Below are positions 1-7,492 of a stretch of 9,025 nucleotides of DNA, piece after piece. How positions within the stretch are numbered: the stretch's first letter is position 1; every line of letters starts with the position of its first letter. Below the pieces are notes generated by a model. That model did no database searches and had not been told where the DNA came from. It was given only the letters and a program-made list of their open reading frames with translations. Position numbers and translations under genes: made by a program. The stretch lies in the NCBI GenBank assembly GCA_900547965.1, contig URJE01000066.1, positions 1 through 9,025 on the forward strand, written 5' to 3'. This stretch comes from an uncultured Eggerthella sp. GTDB lineage: Bacteria; Actinomycetota; Coriobacteriia; Coriobacteriales; Eggerthellaceae.

Positions 1-2466
1 CTTTTCAGTTGTGGTTGAAGTTGCCACAGCAGAAACTTTATCCTTGCCGGAAACATTCATCACATGAACGCCCTGAGTGGAACGTCCCAGCTGCGATACG
101 CCAGAAACTGGGGTACGAACCACTACACCCTCTTCGGTGATGATCATGATCTCGTCGTCTTCCTCGACGATCTTCATGGCCGAGAGCAAGCCCTTCTTTG
201 CCGTCATAGTAATGGTGTACACGCCTTGACCACCGCGGTGGTGAGAAGGATATTCCTCTACCGGTGTGCGCTTACCGTAGCCAAGCTCAGTAATAACCAA
301 GAGTTCGGTTCCCGGACGCGCGATTTCCATGCCCAGTACGCGAGCATCGGCATTAACCGTCATACCGCGCACGCCCATGGTGTCGCGGCCCATAGCGCGA
401 ACCTCGGACTCATCCCACATAATTGCCTTGCCCGCAGAGGAAACCATCATGACCTTTTCCCCTTCGGCAACGCGCTGAACGCTGATAAGCGTGTCATCTT
501 CCTTCAGGTTGATGGCAATCAACCCATCTCGGCGTGTGCGGTCATAGAGCTTCATAGAAGTTTTCTTAACCACACCGGACGAGGTGGCGAACATCAGGTA
601 CTCGTCTTCGGGGAAATCCTTGGTGGCGATAACCGCAGCGATGGTTTCGCCCTTTTCCAGGGGCAGAACATTCACAATAGCGGTTCCTCGAGCATGACGA
701 GAGGCCTCAGGGATCTCATAAGCTTTCAGACGATATACGCGTCCGCGAGAAGAGAAGAACAGCAGATAGGCATGGGTTGAGGAAATGAAGAGGTGCTCGA
801 CAAAGTCGGCCTCTTTCAGGTTAACCCCTTGCATACCTTTGCCGCCGCGCTTCTGCTGGCGATACGTAGCAACGGGAAGACGCTTCACGTAGCCTGCCTT
901 GGTTACGGTGATGGCAACCTCTTCTTCAGCGATGAGGTCTTCCACGTCAAGATCCTTCGCCTCGTCGGTAATCTTAGTAATACGAGCAGAGCTGTACTTT
1001 TCCTTGATTTCAGTAAGCTCTTCCTTGATTACCTGCTTCACCAGGTCTTTGTCGGAGAGCAAGCGCTTGTAGTAGTCGATCTTTTCGCGCAGCTCCTTCA
1101 ATTCGGCTTCGATCTTTTCTCGTTCCAAGCCGGTCAGACGGCGCAGCTTCATTTCGAGAATGGCTTCGCTCTGCTTTTCGGAAAGCTTGAAACGCTCCAT
1201 CAACACGTCTTTCGCTTCGCGATCGGTGTTGGATGAGCGGATGATCTGGATTACCTCATCGATGTTGTCGAGAGCAATCACGAAGCCTTCCAGAATATGA
1301 GCACGGGCCTCCGCTTTGGCCAAGTCATAGCGCGTACGACGCTCCACAACCTCTTCCTGATGCAAGATGTAATAGTGGAGAATCTCCTTCAGGGACAACA
1401 CGCGAGGCACACCGTTGACCAGCGCCAACATGTTGCAGCCAAAGCCAACCTGCAGCTGGGTATGCTTATACAGCTTGTTCAGCACAACCTGGGGGATGGC
1501 ATTCTGCTTCAGCTCGATAATGATATCGATGCCATGGCGGTCGGCGCCGTCATGAACGTTCGAAATCTCGGGAAGCTTCTTGTCGCGGATCAGATCGGCG
1601 ATCTTTTTCAAGAGATTGGTACGGTTCACCTGATAGGGAATCTCGGAAACAACGATAGAATGCTTGCCGTTCTTTCCCTCCTCAATGCGGCACTTCGAAC
1701 GGATGGTAAGGCTTCCCTTTCCCGTTTCATAGGCATCGCGGATACCCTTGCGGCCCATGATAATGCCTCCCGTGGGGAAGTCAGGGCCAGGGAGAACCTT
1801 CATCAGATCGTCCACCGTGCAATCAGGATTGTCGATCATCATGCAGGTTGCGTCGATTGCCTCGCCAAGGTTATGCGGAGGAATGTTGGTTGCCATGCCA
1901 ACGGCAATACCCGAAGAACCATTTACCAACAGGTTCGGGAAGCGCGACGGCAGGACGACAGGCTCCTGCAGGCTCTCGTCGTAGTTAGGCTGGAAATCTA
2001 CCGTTTCCTTGTCGAGGTCGCGCAGCAACTCCATAGCTGGCTTGTCCAAACGAGCCTCGGTATAACGCATTGCAGCTGCCGAGTCGCCGTCGATAGAACC
2101 GAAGTTGCCATGACCGTCAACCAGCGGAACACGCATGGAAAACGGCTGGGCCAAACGAACCATGGTGTCGTACACCGCAGAGTCACCATGCGGGTGATAC
2201 TTACCAATTACGTCACCAACGGTACGAGCGGACTTAGCGTGGGGACGCTTCGGGGTGATGCCGCTTTCGTTCATCGCATACAGAATGCGGCGATGAACGG
2301 GCTTCAGACCGTCGCGAACATCGGGAAGCGCGCGCGAAACAATAACGCTCATCGAATACTCGAGGAACGACGTGCGCATCTCTTTGCTGAGCTCAGCAGG
2401 AAGAACATTCGCTGCAGCGGTTTGCTGCTCTTCCTTCTTGTCTGTCTCGTTCTTATCTTCTGCCAC
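1..2466 (-). CDS. gyrA: DNA gyrase subunit A (3' end cut by window edge)
   Basis: GyrA is the breakage-reunion subunit of gyrase. With GyrB it forms the A2B2 enzyme that adds negative supercoils using ATP. The first 822 codons are visible without an internal stop; the end lies outside the window, so only a short tail is missing. The start is GTG at 2466, with AAGGAG five bases upstream. A charged extension of about 20 residues precedes the conserved core (LSKEMRTSFLEYSMSVIVSRALPDVRDGLKPVHRR). The catalytic tyrosine is Tyr135 in AAMRYTEAR, with Arg134 before it. The quinolone-resistance region reads HPHGDSAVYD, residues 91-100, with Ser96 and Asp100 at the positions of E. coli Ser83 and Asp87, which is the drug-sensitive form. 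The GyrA box that defines a true gyrase rather than topoisomerase IV is QKRGGKG at residues 538-544, opening the C-terminal DNA-wrapping domain. It lies 73 bp downstream of gyrB and could be co-transcribed with it. Confidence 0.97.
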   Translation of the reverse strand, partial: MAEDKNETDKKEEQQTAAANVLPAELSKEMRTSFLEYSMSVIVSRALPDVRDGLKPVHRRILYAMNESGITPKRPHAKSARTVGDVIGKYHPHGDSAVYDTMVRLAQPFSMRVPLVDGHGNFGSIDGDSAAAMRYTEARLDKPAMELLRDLDKETVDFQPNYDESLQEPVVLPSRFPNLLVNGSSGIAVGMATNIPPHNLGEAIDATCMMIDNPDCTVDDLMKVLPGPDFPTGGIIMGRKGIRDAYETGKGSLTIRSKCRIEEGKNGKHSIVVSEIPYQVNRTNLLKKIADLIRDKKLPEISNVHDGADRHGIDIIIELKQNAIPQVVLNKLYKHTQLQVGFGCNMLALVNGVPRVLSLKEILHYYILHQEEVVERRTRYDLAKAEARAHILEGFVIALDNIDEVIQIIRSSNTDREAKDVLMERFKLSEKQSEAILEMKLRRLTGLEREKIEAELKELREKIDYYKRLLSDKDLVKQVIKEELTEIKEKYSSARITKITDEAKDLDVEDLIAEEEVAITVTKAGYVKRLPVATYRQQKRGGKGMQGVNLKEADFVEHLFISSTHAYLLFFSSRGRVYRLKAYEIPEASRHARGTAIVNVLPLEKGETIAAVIATKDFPEDEYLMFATSSGVVKKTSMKLYDRTRRDGLIAINLKEDDTLISVQRVAEGEKVMMVSSAGKAIMWDESEVRAMGRDTMGVRGMTVNADARVLGMEIARPGTELLVITELGYGKRTPVEEYPSHHRGGQGVYTITMTAKKGLLSAMKIVEEDDEIMIITEEGVVVRTPVSGVSQLGRSTQGVHVMNVSGKDKVSAVATSTTTEK

Positions 2467-2471
2467 GAAGA

Positions 2472-2477
2472 CTCCTT
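2472..2477 (-). promoter_or_regulatory. Shine-Dalgarno site of gyrA
   Basis: On the minus strand this reads AAGGAG, with a 5-base spacer to GTG at 2466. It decides the GTG start for gyrA, since the next downstream in-frame ATG (residue 30, inside the conserved core) would remove family-conserved sequence. Confidence 0.8.
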
Positions 2478-2494
2478 CTGTCTTGTTGCTTGAA

Positions 2495-2510
2495 TGTTTT
2501 ACGTGAAACA
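2495..2510. other. parS: Near-perfect ParB-binding site (parS-like)
   Basis: The sequence TGTTTTACGTGAAACA matches the widely conserved parS palindrome TGTTTCACGTGAAACA at 15 of 16 positions; the only change is C to T at position 6. It lies in the non-coding spacer between gyrB and gyrA, so coding constraint does not explain it. In the ParABS system, ParB loads at such sites as a CTP-dependent clamp and helps recruit SMC near the origin. Whether the one mismatch still allows ParB binding is not visible here. Confidence 0.65.
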
Positions 2511-2514
2511 CTTC

Positions 2515-2532
2515 GCCGGGTTCTTACCCGGC
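2515..2532 (-). terminator. GC-rich hairpin after gyrB, possible weak terminator
   Basis: GCCGGG at 2515-2520 and CCCGGC at 2527-2532 form a perfect 6-bp GC stem with a 6-base loop, starting 7 bases after the gyrB stop codon. No T-run follows on either strand, so it is not a classical intrinsic terminator. It may instead stabilise the gyrB 3' end or reduce read-through into gyrA. The role is inference. Confidence 0.35.
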
Positions 2533-2539
2533 ATTCCTC

Positions 2540-4474
2540 TTAGAAGTCGAGGAAGCGTACGTCATGGGCGTGCTTCTGAATAAACTCCTTACGGGGCTCA
2601 ACCTGATCGCCCATAAGCTCGCTGACCACGCGCTCGGCTTCAGCAGCATCTTCGATACTTACCTGAAGCATGGTGCGGGTAGAAGGCTCCATGGTAGTCT
2701 CCCACAGCTGATCGGGGTCCATTTCGCCCAAGCCCTTGTAACGCTGCAGCGAAATACTGTCTCGATCGGGAATCTCAGCCAAACGGGCAGCCAGAGCATC
2801 ATCGTTGAAGATGTACTCCAACTTCTTGCTGCCCTTCTTCTTCAAGCCGTACAGCGGGGGCTGGGCAATGTAGATATATCCACGAGTAATGAGCTCAGGC
2901 ATATAGCGATAGAAGAAGGTGAGCAACAGAATGCGAATATGAGCGCCGTCGACGTCAGCATCGGTCATGATGATGATGCGATGATAGCGGGCAGCATCCG
3001 CATTGAAATCCTCGCCGATATTCGTACCGATTGCGGTGATAAGCGAAGAGATGGTGTCGGAAGAAAGCGAGCGGTGCAAGCCAGCGCGCTCGACGTTCAA
3101 GATCTTACCGCGCAGGGGCATGATGGCCTGATATTTACGGTCACGAGCCTGCTTAGCAGATCCACCTGCGGAATCGCCCTCCACAATGAAGATTTCAGAA
3201 TCGGCAGGGTTCTTGCTCGAGCAGTCGGCCAACTTACCGGGAAGACTGAAAGAATCAAGAACGCCCTTGCGGCGCGTCATTTCGCGCGCCTTGCGAGCAG
3301 CCTCGCGAGCCTTCAGCGCCTGCGAGGCCTTGTTGATGATGCGCTTAGCAGGCGTTGGGTTTTCTTCTAGGTACTCGGCCAAACCCTTGGTTACGGCAGT
3401 CTGAACCAAACCGCGGATCTCCGTATTACCCAGCTTGCCCTTGGTCTGGCCCTCAAACTGCGGATCGCGGAGCTTAACCGAGACAACAGCTGAAAGACCT
3501 TCTCGGGTATCGTCGCCGGAAAGGTTGCTGTCCTTTTCCTTCAGGATTCCCTTGCTGCGGGCGTAATCGTTGATGGTACGCGTAACACCCTGTTTGAAAC
3601 CATCAAGATGGGTACCACCGTCGATGGTGTGGATGTTGTTCGCAAAAGAAAGCACGCCATTGGAAGAATAGGAAGAGGACCATTGCATTGCCACTTCCAC
3701 CATGCCGTCTTCGTTTTCGGCCTCAAAATAGATGGGCTTGTTCAGTGTCTCCTTGCCCTCATTGAGGAATTTAACGAAATCCTGAAGGCCACCAAGAGCC
3801 TGGAATACCTCGGTGCGGGGTTTGCCGTCTTCGCCGGGGGTGCGCTCGTCAGCAAGGGTGATCTTCAGGCCCTTGTTAAGGAAAGACATCTCGCGGAAAC
3901 GGGTTTTCAGCGTTTCGTAATCGAAAATGGTGGTTTCCTTGAAGATCTCAGGGTCGGGCCAGAACGTTACCGTGGTACCGCTGGTCTTAGAGGTGCCTAC
4001 CTCGTGGAGCTTTTCCTTGGTTTTGCCGTGGTCGAAGGAGATCTCGTATTCCTTGCCGTCGCGACGCACGCGCACAACCACCTGAGTAGAAAGCGCATTC
4101 ACAACTGAAACGCCTACACCGTGCAAACCACCGGAAACCTTATAGCCTTCGCCGCCGAACTTACCGCCTGCGTGAAGGATGGTGAGTACAACCTCAACGG
4201 TTGGAATTTTTTCCTTAGGATGCTTGTCAACGGGAATACCGCGGCCATTGTCAACAACGGTGATGGAGTTGTCCTCATGGATGGTAACCTCGATGTGGTC
4301 ACAATAGCCAGCAAGAGCTTCATCTACTGCGTTGTCAACAACCTCGTACACCAGATGGTGAAGGCCGCGCGGACCGGTAGAACCAATGTACATACCAGGG
4401 CGCTTGCGCACTGCTTCAAGGCCTTCCAAGATCTGAATGTCTTGGCCGCTGTAGTGGGATTCGTCTGAAGCCAC
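2540..4474 (-). CDS. gyrB: DNA gyrase subunit B
   Basis: GyrB is the ATPase subunit of gyrase. The chosen product is 644 residues, the usual size for the short GyrB form lacking the insertion found in proteobacteria. The start is GTG at 4474, six bases after AGAGGAGG; longer in-frame readings would run back through the leader and promoter. Visible motifs in order: the GHKL ATPase with EVVDNAVDEA (Glu44 as general base, Asn48 for magnesium), DNGRG with Asp75, the glycine-rich GGLHGVG lid near 115-121, and the QTK loop at 343-345 whose lysine contacts the ATP gamma-phosphate. The TOPRIM domain follows, with EGDSAGGSAKQ (Glu432) and the acidic triad DADVD at 505-509, then PLRGKILNVE. The C-terminal part has QRYKGLGEM and LMGDQVEPRKEFI. 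Downstream gyrA is 73 bp away, so the two gyrase subunits are probably expressed together. Confidence 0.98.
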   Translation of the reverse strand: MASDESHYSGQDIQILEGLEAVRKRPGMYIGSTGPRGLHHLVYEVVDNAVDEALAGYCDHIEVTIHEDNSITVVDNGRGIPVDKHPKEKIPTVEVVLTILHAGGKFGGEGYKVSGGLHGVGVSVVNALSTQVVVRVRRDGKEYEISFDHGKTKEKLHEVGTSKTSGTTVTFWPDPEIFKETTIFDYETLKTRFREMSFLNKGLKITLADERTPGEDGKPRTEVFQALGGLQDFVKFLNEGKETLNKPIYFEAENEDGMVEVAMQWSSSYSSNGVLSFANNIHTIDGGTHLDGFKQGVTRTINDYARSKGILKEKDSNLSGDDTREGLSAVVSVKLRDPQFEGQTKGKLGNTEIRGLVQTAVTKGLAEYLEENPTPAKRIINKASQALKAREAARKAREMTRRKGVLDSFSLPGKLADCSSKNPADSEIFIVEGDSAGGSAKQARDRKYQAIMPLRGKILNVERAGLHRSLSSDTISSLITAIGTNIGEDFNADAARYHRIIIMTDADVDGAHIRILLLTFFYRYMPELITRGYIYIAQPPLYGLKKKGSKKLEYIFNDDALAARLAEIPDRDSISLQRYKGLGEMDPDQLWETTMEPSTRTMLQVSIEDAAEAERVVSELMGDQVEPRKEFIQKHAHDVRFLDF

Positions 4475-4480
4475 GTATTT

Positions 4481-4488
4481 CCTCCTCT
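4481..4488 (-). promoter_or_regulatory. Shine-Dalgarno site of gyrB
   Basis: On the minus strand this reads AGAGGAGG, six bases before GTG at 4474. It is a strong ribosome site and settles the gyrB start, making the upstream in-frame ATG at 4579 unlikely. Confidence 0.85.
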
Positions 4489-4499
4489 TTCTGCTATCT

Positions 4500-4522
4500 G
4501 ATACGCCTACGAGCAGCGTATC
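4500..4522 (-). promoter_or_regulatory. Stem-loop in the gyrB leader
   Basis: GATACGC at 4500-4506 and GCGTATC at 4516-4522 are perfect 7-base inverted repeats around a 9-base loop. If transcription starts about 7 bases after the proposed -10, the hairpin begins about 15 bases into the transcript and ends about 11 bases before the Shine-Dalgarno. It could be an mRNA-stabilising 5' hairpin or a protein-binding operator. No known family is recognised. Confidence 0.45.
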
Positions 4523-4543
4523 GAGGGGACTTAGAACCTTATT

Positions 4544-4552
4544 AGTATAGCA
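4544..4552 (-). promoter_or_regulatory. Probable gyrB promoter, extended -10
   Basis: On the minus strand the site reads TGCTATACT, an extended -10 (TGn followed by a hexamer one base away from TATAAT). No good -35 is seen at 16-18 bp upstream (the sequence there is close to GCAAGG), which fits extended -10 promoters. Predicted transcription start is near 4537, giving a leader of about 63 bases. The 166-bp gap after the DUF721 gene supports a separate promoter for the gyrase genes. Confidence 0.45.
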
Positions 4553-4602
4553 GAACAGGTAAGATACCTTGCCGCCCATTGGCTGCAGAGGGCATTCAGA
4601 GC

Positions 4603-4622
4603 GCTTCTACGGGCGTAAAAGC
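4603..4622 (-). terminator. Hairpin downstream of the DUF721 gene, weak terminator candidate
   Basis: On the minus strand GCTTTTAC, loop GCCC and GTAGAAGC form an 8-bp stem with one T-G pair, 18 bases after the DUF721 stop codon. It has no following T-run, so its terminator role is uncertain. It lies between the dnaN-recF-DUF721 unit and the gyrB promoter, where a transcription end would be expected. Confidence 0.3.
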
Positions 4623-4640
4623 TATCGTGTTAGGCATTTT

Positions 4641-5231
4641 TTATGAAGAAGACTCGTTTCGGCGCTTCTGAGCCGCCATAGCGCGTTGGAACGAAGCTCT
4701 TAAACGAGGGTCCTCAATAGTCGACGTCATCTCTTCTATTCGCGATGATTCCTCTTCGCTAAGCTCTCGACTTTCGGGTTGATCATCCGAGCCAAGAGTC
4801 TCAGCAAAGGGATGTTTGTCCTTGTACGGCCCCCTTGAGATACGAATCTCAAACACATCTATGGTCGTATTAAAGCGATCAAGGTATTCGAAACGGAGCA
4901 ATTCTCTTCGCGCGTTCAACTCAGCAGCACACGTTGAATTATCCAGATACACCACCAGATCGTACGCCCCGGGAACCGCCTGGCTCTTGAGCAGGTATAC
5001 CGAGTTGGTGTGCTTAAGGATAAAAGGATCCACGAGTTCGGCAAACTGAGCATGGGTCTTCTCTATTTTGCGCTGCACAAGAACGCGCTTCTTAACTTCC
5101 TCGGGCATCGACGAGGCAAAGGCGGAAAGCGAAGACGAGACAGGGCGAAGGGAATTATCCCGCTCGTTCATCGCGGCAATGTAACGGCGGGGGTCGCGCG
5201 AAGACCCCCAATCGCTGTCGTATCCGACCAC
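4641..5231 (-). CDS. DUF721 protein, probable DciA-type helicase loader
   Basis: The product is 196 residues. Residues about 35-130 resemble the DUF721 fold: a helical start (SSLSAFASSMPEEVKKRVLVQRKIEKTHAQFAELV), then FILKHTNSVYLL, a strand YDLVVYLDNSTCAAEL and the helix NARRELLRFEYLDRFN. DUF721 includes DciA, the helicase loader of many bacteria without DnaC or DnaI. Genes of this family sit between recF and gyrB in actinobacteria, as here. The C-terminal tail is acidic and then helical (LSEEESSRIEEMTSTIEDPRLRASFQRAM). The tryptophan usual in the N-terminal helical part of many DUF721 proteins is not seen there, so the match is divergent. The start taken is GTG at 5231, two bases after the recF stop, which suggests translational coupling; no clear Shine-Dalgarno is present, and ATG at 5171 (residue 21) is an alternative. 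The family call rests on context and a modest pattern match; the loading role is inference. Confidence 0.72.
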   Translation of the reverse strand: MVGYDSDWGSSRDPRRYIAAMNERDNSLRPVSSSLSAFASSMPEEVKKRVLVQRKIEKTHAQFAELVDPFILKHTNSVYLLKSQAVPGAYDLVVYLDNSTCAAELNARRELLRFEYLDRFNTTIDVFEIRISRGPYKDKHPFAETLGSDDQPESRELSEEESSRIEEMTSTIEDPRLRASFQRAMAAQKRRNESSS

Positions 5232-5233
5232 GC

Positions 5234-6352
5234 TTATTCGCCGCCAATCTCAACAACGTGCGCCAACGAGGAAAGCGTCGGACTTACCTTTTCCGCATTG
5301 GTGGCAGTCACAAACGTCTGCACCTCGCCGGATATCAAGGAAAGCAGAGCGTCGCGCCTCTTCTCGTCAAGCTCGCTCATCACATCATCGAGCAGTAGAA
5401 CGGGGTTTTGGCCTAAACGCTCAGCGATAAGCGAAACTTGCGCCATCTTAAACGCCAGAACCAAGCTTCGCTGCTGCCCCTGCGAAGCAAACTGCTGGGC
5501 ATTGAGTCCATCAAGATAAAACTCCACCAAATCAAGCTGAGGACCATAAAGAGACATGCGGCGCTCGTGTTCCTTACACGCATCTTCCTCCATGGCACCG
5601 ATAAGGCGCTCTTGGGCAGAGGCTCTATCGAGCACTTCAATTGAAGGAATGCGGTCGAAATCGAATGACTTGCGAAGCCATGAGGGGACATACGCCAATT
5701 CGACCGATTCACGCCCGCCCGATATCTCCCGATAGCATTCCTTCAGGTAAGGGGAAAGCGCGGCAATCATATCGCAACGCAAGCGATACAACTGCGAGCC
5801 AACCGTAGCAACAACCTCATTTATGCTCTGAAGGAACAGAGGCGAAACGCTTTCTTTCAGACAACGGTTCTTTTGCCGGAGGATCTTTTCGTAGTCCTTC
5901 CGCACTGCATGATAATTTGAGCTCAGCTGAGCACCCAGTTGGTCTATCTGCGCGCGCTTGAACGATTGGGAACCTTTCACGAGCTCCAAATCTTCAGGAG
6001 AAAAAAGTACAGAGGGCAGCGTACCTCGAATATCACGAGGGCGCTTCTTCTTCCCGTTGACAAAAAATTCCCGTGTTTCACGTGAAACACGGAGTTCCAC
6101 GTCAAGGCATCGCCCATCTCCGCGCACCGATGCGAAGAACGAACCCGCCTCTTGGCCAGCGCGAACTAAGTGGTTGGGCGTCGAGTTACGAAACGACGAG
6201 CAAGCCGTGACAAGCTGAATCCCCTCAAGGAGATTCGTTTTGCCCACTGCATTAGGTCCGACAATCAAGGTTAGGCCGCCAATGCCTTCGAGCTCGAATT
6301 GTCCGTACGACCTGAAATTCCGGCACGCGATTTTTTCGATGTAGAGCCCCAT
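5234..6352 (-). CDS. recF: DNA replication and repair protein RecF
   Basis: RecF is an SMC/Rad50-like ATPase that acts with RecO and RecR to load RecA at single-strand gaps and stalled forks. The product has 372 residues, normal for the family. The start MGLYIEKIACRNFRSYGQFE is typical of RecF. Walker A is GPNAVGKT at residues 32-39. The ABC-type signature is SQGQQRS at about 290-296, and Walker B is LLLDDVMSELD at about 319-329, so all three ATPase motifs are present. The gene begins 18 bases after the dnaN stop and ends 2 bases before the DUF721 start, which indicates one operon. No good Shine-Dalgarno is seen before ATG at 6352, so coupling to dnaN translation is plausible. An unusual point is that codons 88-94 (Arg-Val-Ser-Arg-Glu-Thr-Arg) also form a perfect parS palindrome. 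Confidence 0.97.
   Translation of the reverse strand: MGLYIEKIACRNFRSYGQFELEGIGGLTLIVGPNAVGKTNLLEGIQLVTACSSFRNSTPNHLVRAGQEAGSFFASVRGDGRCLDVELRVSRETREFFVNGKKKRPRDIRGTLPSVLFSPEDLELVKGSQSFKRAQIDQLGAQLSSNYHAVRKDYEKILRQKNRCLKESVSPLFLQSINEVVATVGSQLYRLRCDMIAALSPYLKECYREISGGRESVELAYVPSWLRKSFDFDRIPSIEVLDRASAQERLIGAMEEDACKEHERRMSLYGPQLDLVEFYLDGLNAQQFASQGQQRSLVLAFKMAQVSLIAERLGQNPVLLLDDVMSELDEKRRDALLSLISGEVQTFVTATNAEKVSPTLSSLAHVVEIGGE
6071..6092. other. parS: ParB-binding site parS inside recF
   Basis: The core TGTTTCACGTGAAACA at 6074-6089 is a perfect match to the bacterial parS consensus. It is extended by three matching bases on each side into a 22-bp perfect palindrome. ParB binds such sites and loads onto DNA as a CTP-gated clamp, forming the partition complex that ParA moves and that recruits SMC. 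The site is about 1.5 kb from the origin-opening region, where parS sites are normally found. It is read in frame by recF, as Arg-Val-Ser-Arg-Glu-Thr-Arg. Confidence 0.92.
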
Positions 6353-6370
6353 GGAGCCAGAACCCGCAAT

Positions 6371-7468
6371 CTACACACGTACGGGCATGATCAGATAAAG
6401 GAAGTTCTCACCCTCTGCAGCGCGCAGAATACCCGGCTTCATAGGTCCAAACAAGTCAAGATGAACCGCATCGGTATCGATGGAATTCAAACCATCAAGC
6501 ATAAAGGTGAAGTTGAAGGCGATATCGACCGATTCACCGTCAACCGCACAAATAAGATTCTCTTGAGCATTGCCGATATCCTGAGAATTGGTAAGCAGGG
6601 TTACTACACCGGATTCGGCATCTACACGAACCTGCACAGGAGAGACCTTGTTGCTGAGCAGAGACACGCGACGAACCGCATCGGTCAGGGCATGGGTTGA
6701 AAGCGTAGCGCGAGTGGAATGGCCTTCGGCAATCAGCTGCTTGTAGTTCGGGAAAGTACCTTCAATGCGGCGGTTGATGAATGTGGTGTCACGATAGGTG
6801 ACCACAATCTGGTTGTCATTCAGCGCAATTGTAATCGGATCTTCCGATTGGGGGAGAGAAGCGATGTCTTGAAGGAAAGAACCAGCGATAACCGCCTCAA
6901 ACTCCTCGGGGCATGGTGAATCCAGCTCGGTTTCAGAAACAGCCAAGCGATAGGAATCCGTCGCCACCATCTTCAAGGTAGAGCCCACGCACGAAACAAG
7001 AACGCCCGTAAGCACAATGCGCGTCTCGTCATGGGAAACCACCTTGGCGGTGCGCTTAACCATCGACGAAAACGCATTGAAGGGGAATGACGCTTCCTGG
7101 TCCGCCTCAATTTCGGGGAAGGCAGGGAAATCGAGGGGGTTCAGCGCCTTCAGAGAAAACGTGGTGCTATCGCAGAATACCGTTGCGGTGGTTTCATCTG
7201 CTTCAACGCGGACAGCCATATCGGGGAGGTTCTTGATAATGTCGCCGAAGAGTTTAGCCGGCACTACCGTTTCGCCTGGCTCTTCTACCATGGCAAAACA
7301 CGTTACCTTAATAGAGAGTTCCAGGTTGGTGGTTTGAAGAATGATTCTTCCCTCTTCAGCTTTGATGTACACGCCAGCAAGAATGGAAAGCGTAGAGCGA
7401 GTGGAAGATCCTTTTACTACAACCGCTAGAGCATTCTGAAGCTCCGATTGGTTTACGCTGAATTTCAT
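6371..7468 (-). CDS. dnaN: DNA polymerase III beta sliding clamp
   Basis: DnaN is the ring-shaped processivity clamp that tethers the replicative polymerase and other partners to DNA. The product has 365 residues, the usual length, and should fold as three similar domains of roughly 120 residues each. The N-terminus MKFSVNQSELQNALAVVVKG with RSTLSILAGVYIKA is typical of the family. The C-terminus ends LYLIMPVRV, the standard clamp ending that forms part of the partner-binding pocket. ATG at 7468 is chosen because AGGAG lies five bases upstream and the family start matches; an in-frame ATG at 7519 would add 17 residues that match nothing. The gene follows oriC and heads the dnaN-recF-DUF721 group. 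Its promoter must lie in 7469-7600, but no convincing -35 and -10 pair was found. Confidence 0.98.
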   Translation of the reverse strand: MKFSVNQSELQNALAVVVKGSSTRSTLSILAGVYIKAEEGRIILQTTNLELSIKVTCFAMVEEPGETVVPAKLFGDIIKNLPDMAVRVEADETTATVFCDSTTFSLKALNPLDFPAFPEIEADQEASFPFNAFSSMVKRTAKVVSHDETRIVLTGVLVSCVGSTLKMVATDSYRLAVSETELDSPCPEEFEAVIAGSFLQDIASLPQSEDPITIALNDNQIVVTYRDTTFINRRIEGTFPNYKQLIAEGHSTRATLSTHALTDAVRRVSLLSNKVSPVQVRVDAESGVVTLLTNSQDIGNAQENLICAVDGESVDIAFNFTFMLDGLNSIDTDAVHLDLFGPMKPGILRAAEGENFLYLIMPVRV

Positions 7469-7473
7469 TGCTG

Positions 7474-7478
7474 CTCCT
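7474..7478 (-). promoter_or_regulatory. Shine-Dalgarno site of dnaN
   Basis: On the minus strand this is AGGAG, five bases before ATG at 7468. It supports the short reading of dnaN over the in-frame ATG at 7519. Confidence 0.8.
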
Positions 7479-7492
7479 GTTCTTTTGTTCTT

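Noticed and set aside
64..2493. Long open frames on the plus strand opposite gyrA (64-780, 793-1236, 1297-2493)
   Set aside because: They lie fully antisense to an intact gyrA with all family motifs. Their translations show no recognisable domain, and they result from the codon pattern of the opposite strand.
2564..4468. Plus-strand open frames opposite gyrB (2564-3370, 3608-4108, 4121-4468)
   Set aside because: They are antisense shadows of gyrB, without a family resemblance or a good ribosome site.
4475..4579. 35-codon N-terminal extension of gyrB from ATG at 4579
   Set aside because: It would be translated through the predicted promoter, the leader hairpin and the AGAGGAGG site, and its residues do not resemble the GyrB N-terminus.
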